The notes beneath the pieces are model-generated. The model had not been told where the DNA came from. It ran no database searches and worked only from the letters and a program-made list of their open reading frames with translations. DNA of 64,000 bases from Roseibium aggregatum IAM 12614. GTDB taxonomy: Bacteria; Pseudomonadota; Alphaproteobacteria; Rhizobiales; Stappiaceae. The translations under genes and the position numbers were made by a program. The DNA lies in contig NZ_AAUW01000014.1 in the NCBI RefSeq assembly GCF_000168975.1, positions 1 to 64,000 of the forward strand, given 5' to 3'. Of this stretch, positions 60,951-64,000 are shown piece by piece (within the stretch, counting starts at the first letter, position 1; each line of letters starts with the position of its first letter).

Positions 60951-61694
60951 ATGTTCGATGCTAAATCCTTGCTGGATCAGTTTCTGGGCACCCAGGGCGG
61001 TGGTCAGTCCGGCCAACGCGGGGCCGCAGGGAAAGGCGGGTCCGGTGACCTACTCTCCCAGGGCAAGGATTTTCTGTCGTCCCAGGGAGGCGGACTGGCG
61101 CTCGGCAGCCTGGCCGGCCTCATGCTCGGCAGCAAGAGCGGCCGCAAACTGGGCAAGAAGGCCGTGACCTATGGTGGTCTCGCCCTGGTTGCCGGCCTTG
61201 CCTACAAGGCCTACCAGGGCCACAAGGCCAATCAGCAGAACGCGCCGCGCCCGCAGTATCCGGCCGACGAGCCGATCCCGGTGGAGGCGCCGCGCGGTAC
61301 GGCTTTCGATCCGCGCGAGCAGCCGGGCGGCGAAAATCAGGCGGCTGTAACACTCCTGACGGCAATGATCTCCGCCGCAAAGGCTGACGGTCATATCGAC
61401 CGGGACGAACAGGACCGGATATTCGACAAGATCGACGAGGCCGGACTGGACAGCGAGGCGAAAGCCTTTCTGATGGACGAGCTGCGCTCGCCGCTTGATC
61501 TGGACAAGGTGGTTGCCGGCGCAACCTGCCCGGAGACCGCGGCTGAAATCTATGCCGCCTCGCGCCTGGCCATCGATCCGGATCATGCGGCGGAAAAGGC
61601 CTATCTGCAGATGCTGGCGGCCCGGCTCAACCTGGAAGACGGCCTTGTTGAGGAAATCGAATATGCCGTCCGCGAAGCCCAGATGGCGGGCTGA
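60951..61694 (+). CDS. DUF533/TerB-like protein
   Basis: A 247-residue protein. The N-terminal third is Gly/Gln/Ser-rich with LGSLAGLMLGSKSGRKLGKKAVTYGGLALVAGLAYKAYQ, which may dip into the membrane, followed by a Pro-rich linker and an all-helical TerB-like domain (AVTLLTAMISAAKADGHIDRDEQDRIFDKIDE). The Asp/Glu-rich loop is typical of the calcium- or metal-binding TerB fold. Sometimes annotated as tellurite-resistance-like, but no tellurite function is established for DUF533. Confidence 0.87.
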   Translation: MFDAKSLLDQFLGTQGGGQSGQRGAAGKGGSGDLLSQGKDFLSSQGGGLALGSLAGLMLGSKSGRKLGKKAVTYGGLALVAGLAYKAYQGHKANQQNAPRPQYPADEPIPVEAPRGTAFDPREQPGGENQAAVTLLTAMISAAKADGHIDRDEQDRIFDKIDEAGLDSEAKAFLMDELRSPLDLDKVVAGATCPETAAEIYAASRLAIDPDHAAEKAYLQMLAARLNLEDGLVEEIEYAVREAQMAG

Positions 61695-61719
61695 CCGGCA
61701 CCACGGTGGATAATAAAAT

Positions 61720-61754
61720 AGGGCGCCCCGTGATCTTTGGTCACGGGACGCCCT
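61720..61754 (+). terminator. Terminator between the DUF533 gene and the TRAP receptor gene
   Basis: AGGGCGCCCCGTGA pairs with TCACGGGACGCCCT (one mismatch) around TCTTTGG. It serves the convergent end region; an A-run (AATAAAATA) precedes it, so minus-strand termination is also possible. Confidence 0.6.
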
Positions 61755-61853
61755 GAATAACCGGCAAATACCTTGCAGCCCTTGAGGATGCATAGACGGT
61801 ACGAGCCAGAAACCACGCAGCCTTGTGGGGAGGCCGCGCGCCTCCCGGACCGG

Positions 61854-62921
61854 CTATTTTCCTGTATTTTCCTCGATCAGCTCGACGGCGCGATTGTAAA
61901 GGCCGGTGCCGTCCATGCCTTTTTCGTCCATCTCGGCAATCCATTTTTCAATTGTCGGCGCAGAGGCTTCCTTCCAGCGGGCCACTTCCTCCGGAGGAAG
62001 CACGATGATGTTCGCCCCCTTCTCGATGGCGTCATCACGCGGCTTGGCGTCGTCCCGCTGCATCTGACCGCCGGCAAAGCCGGAGAGTTCCAGACCGGAG
62101 TTGTTGTCGATGATCGCCTTCAGGTCGTCGGGAAGCCCGTCGTAGGCAGCTTTGTTCATGCCCAGCACGAAGGTTGCCGTGTAAAGCGAGTCATCACCGA
62201 AGTCCGTGTGGTTGTTGACCAGCTCGTTGATCTTGAGCGCGCCGGTGACTTCCCACGGCACCACGGTGGCGTCGATAACACCCTTCGACAGTGCTTCGGG
62301 AACTGCCGGAACCGGCATGCCGACAGGCGTCGCGCCGAGTGAGCTGAACATTTCGTTTGTCACGCGCGTCGGTGCCCGCAACTTCACGCCGTTCAGATCA
62401 TCGAGGGAATCGATCGGATCCTTGGAATGGATCAGTCCGGGCCCATGCACCCAGAGCCCCAGAACCTTCATGTCCTTGAAGTCCTGGTCCAGCATGGTTT
62501 CTTCCGCCAGTTGCCAGAAGGCGCGCGACACGGCTTCGGCATTGGTCATGACGAAGGGAAGCTCGAAGACTTCCGTTCTCGGAAAGCGGCCCGGCGTATA
62601 CCCCGGCAAGGTCCAGACGATGTCCGCAATGCCGTCGATGGCCTGATCGACCAGCTCCGGGGGCTTTCCGCCAAGCTGCATGGCCGGGAAATGCTGGAAC
62701 TCGATCCGCCCGTTCGATTCTTCCTCGATCTTGGCCATCCACGGTTCGAGAATGTTCTTCGGCACGCTGGCTTGCGCCGGCAGCATCTGGTGCAGCCGCA
62801 GCGTGACCTCCGCCGCCGCGGCGGGGCCAGCACTGACAGTCAGCGACAGCGCCGTGACGGCAAGTGCCCCCACGGTGACCGCTCCTGCGGCCATCGACCT
62901 TATGGTTCGGTATTTCGACAT
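61854..62921 (-). CDS. TRAP transporter solute-binding protein (DctP family)
   Basis: A 355-residue periplasmic receptor. A signal peptide (about 1-38, ending AGPAAAA) precedes EVTLRLHQMLPAQASVPKNILEPW. The family's ligand-carboxylate arginine lies in the segment VKLRAPTRVTNEMFSSLGATPVGMP. The ATG at 62921 follows GGGAGGAAG; upstream extension is not protein-like. No DctQ/DctM membrane genes are in the window. It follows a ferredoxin and a P450 gene on the same strand (30 bp and 50 bp gaps), suggesting uptake of the P450 substrate. Confidence 0.9.
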   Translation of the reverse strand: MSKYRTIRSMAAGAVTVGALAVTALSLTVSAGPAAAAEVTLRLHQMLPAQASVPKNILEPWMAKIEEESNGRIEFQHFPAMQLGGKPPELVDQAIDGIADIVWTLPGYTPGRFPRTEVFELPFVMTNAEAVSRAFWQLAEETMLDQDFKDMKVLGLWVHGPGLIHSKDPIDSLDDLNGVKLRAPTRVTNEMFSSLGATPVGMPVPAVPEALSKGVIDATVVPWEVTGALKINELVNNHTDFGDDSLYTATFVLGMNKAAYDGLPDDLKAIIDNNSGLELSGFAGGQMQRDDAKPRDDAIEKGANIIVLPPEEVARWKEASAPTIEKWIAEMDEKGMDGTGLYNRAVELIEENTGK

Positions 62922-62950
62922 GACTTCCTCCCTTGATCGAAATGGTTCCC

Positions 62951-63274
62951 TCAGGCCTGCTCGTCCGGCAGATGCACCACCAGCCCGTCGAGGGCACCGG
63001 TAAGCCTGATCTGGCAGGACAGGCGCGACGTTTCGCGCAATTCGGCCGCCGCGCATTCAAGCATGATTTCTTCGCCGTCCGCACGTTCGCCTGTCTTGTC
63101 CCGCCAATCGTCGTCCACGTAGCAATGGCAGGTGGCGCACATCATGGCGCCGCCGCACTCGGCAAAAATGCCGTCGATCCCGTTGCTGACGGCCGCTTCC
63201 ATCACGCTGGCGCCTTCGTTGGCATCAATGGTCGTCCGGCTGCCGTCTGGCTGGACGAAGGTGATCTGCACCAT
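62951..63274 (-). CDS. [2Fe-2S] ferredoxin (adrenodoxin/putidaredoxin type)
   Basis: A 107-residue ferredoxin. Cluster cysteines are Cys40, Cys46, Cys49 and Cys87 in the C-x5-C-x2-C ... C arrangement (AECGGAMMCATCHC and RLSCQIR). MVQITFVQPDGS is the typical start. It lies between a P450 gene (50 bp upstream) and a TRAP receptor gene and is very probably the electron donor of that P450; a matching ferredoxin reductase is not visible. Confidence 0.93.
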   Translation of the reverse strand: MVQITFVQPDGSRTTIDANEGASVMEAAVSNGIDGIFAECGGAMMCATCHCYVDDDWRDKTGERADGEEIMLECAAAELRETSRLSCQIRLTGALDGLVVHLPDEQA

Positions 63275-63324
63275 GCGGTTCTCCCTTTCGGCGGGTTCTG
63301 TCCCGCTCGGTTTGTTTCGTTCGC

Positions 63325-64000
63325 TCAGGTCAATTTGACGGGCAGGTTCAGGGGGCCGCGAAAACCGAAGCCGCTCCAGACCACGTCTTCGGGCCGGTCC
63401 AGCTTGATGCCCGGAAAGCGCTCGAACAGCATCGGCAGCATGATTTCACCAACGGTCCTGCGCGAGATATGGGCACCTGCACAGTGATGCGGACCGCTGC
63501 CGAAGGCCTGGTGTGGGGCCTTCTTGCGGAACACGTTGAACGCCTCGCCGTCTTCGTACAGGTCCTCGTCGCGGTTGGCGGAGGCCTGAATGGTCATCAG
63601 CGTGACGCCTTCGGGAATGTCGATGCCGTCAATCTGCAGGTCCCGCGTTGCCCGGCGGGACGACGCCTGAATGGGCGCTACCCAGCGAACGCCCTCTTCG
63701 AAAGCATCCGCCCAGGCTTCCTGCCGCTTTACCTCTTCCAACTGGTCCGGATTGGTCAAAAGCCCATAGATGATGGTCGCCAGCGCGTCGCGCGGCTCGT
63801 TGATCCCGCCGCCGATGGCAATCTTGATGTTGGCGTAGATCTGGCTCCTGGGGATCGGATCCTTGGCGTTCAGCATGACGGAGAAGGCGGAATTGTTGGG
63901 TTCCGCCATGTGCCGGGGGATCAGGCTGTCGAAGACCGCATCCATTTCGGCATTGGCCGCATCGGACCGGGCAAAGGGCTCGTCGGCGAAGCCGAAGTTT
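63325..64000 (-). CDS. Cytochrome P450 (partial, N terminus beyond the window)
   Basis: The C-terminal 225 or so residues of a class I bacterial P450. The heme-thiolate loop is FGSGPHHCAGAHISRR, and ERxR-type structure precedes it. The I-helix reads GGGINEPRDAL: the acid is present, but the conserved Thr of the (D/E)T pair is Pro, as in some terpene- and steroid-type P450s. The open frame continues without a stop to the right edge. Partner ferredoxin follows at 50 bp. Confidence 0.9.
   Translation of the reverse strand, partial: NFGFADEPFARSDAANAEMDAVFDSLIPRHMAEPNNSAFSVMLNAKDPIPRSQIYANIKIAIGGGINEPRDALATIIYGLLTNPDQLEEVKRQEAWADAFEEGVRWVAPIQASSRRATRDLQIDGIDIPEGVTLMTIQASANRDEDLYEDGEAFNVFRKKAPHQAFGSGPHHCAGAHISRRTVGEIMLPMLFERFPGIKLDRPEDVVWSGFGFRGPLNLPVKLT

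Overview
The window is high-GC bacterial chromosome from an alphaproteobacterium, most likely order Hyphomicrobiales (Rhizobiales) and plausibly a marine Stappiaceae (Roseibium/Labrenzia/Stappia type). This is inferred from gene content and order: glnD-murJ-trpS on one strand, a Tim44-like gene divergent from fxsA, an OlsB ornithine-lipid acyltransferase, an LppC-like gene followed by rsmI-yraN-gshB, a TRAP-type solute receptor, and several families of REP-like palindromes between genes. I saw no rRNA, tRNA, CRISPR array, prophage or transposase gene.

Layout. 1-9.3 kb: a YgjP-type metallopeptidase, a small secreted protein, a class A penicillin-binding protein, OlsB, a hybrid histidine kinase, and a divergent Lrp/AsnC regulator-cupin pair. 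9.4-10.1 kb: a non-coding array of a 317-bp tandem repeat. 10.2-19 kb, minus strand: glnD-murJ-trpS, then the tight run tim44-like, mltA, smr, xre. 19.2-24 kb, plus strand: fxsA, a membrane acyltransferase, polA. 24-31 kb: a PepSY membrane protein, a nitronate monooxygenase with a divergent LysR gene, and a second LysR gene divergent from an EgtD-like methyltransferase coupled to an MFS transporter. 31-35 kb: comM (yifB), a flavin oxidase, an orphan iron-siderophore binding protein.

35.2-43.5 kb is the most unusual block. A catalase-like domain is fused through one membrane helix to a RoxA-like diheme cytochrome c. Its stop codon overlaps the start of a membrane-anchored cyclooxygenase-like heme dioxygenase. 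These are followed by an AcoR-like regulator whose AAA+ domain has lost the GAFTGA loop and the Walker B acids, then a perfect 18-bp palindrome, then an NTF2-like/flavin monooxygenase fusion. My inference is an oxidative lipid or hydrophobic-substrate (oxylipin-like) pathway in which a dioxygenase makes hydroperoxides that a catalase-like heme domain converts, with electrons handled by the periplasmic diheme domain. No product can be read from sequence.

44-64 kb is mostly housekeeping: hisC, YbjQ and GNAT proteins, speB, cysK, a HAD phosphatase, dut, a Cys-rich protein with an OmpA-like protein, an LigB-type dioxygenase, coaBC, an LppC-like lipoprotein, rsmI, yraN, gshB, hppD with a divergent Lrp regulator, and a DUF533 protein. 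The right edge holds a P450-ferredoxin-TRAP receptor run that is cut by the window end. Non-coding features of note are a 262-bp MITE-like element upstream of coaBC and a likely small minus-strand transcript near 58.1 kb with a strong terminator.
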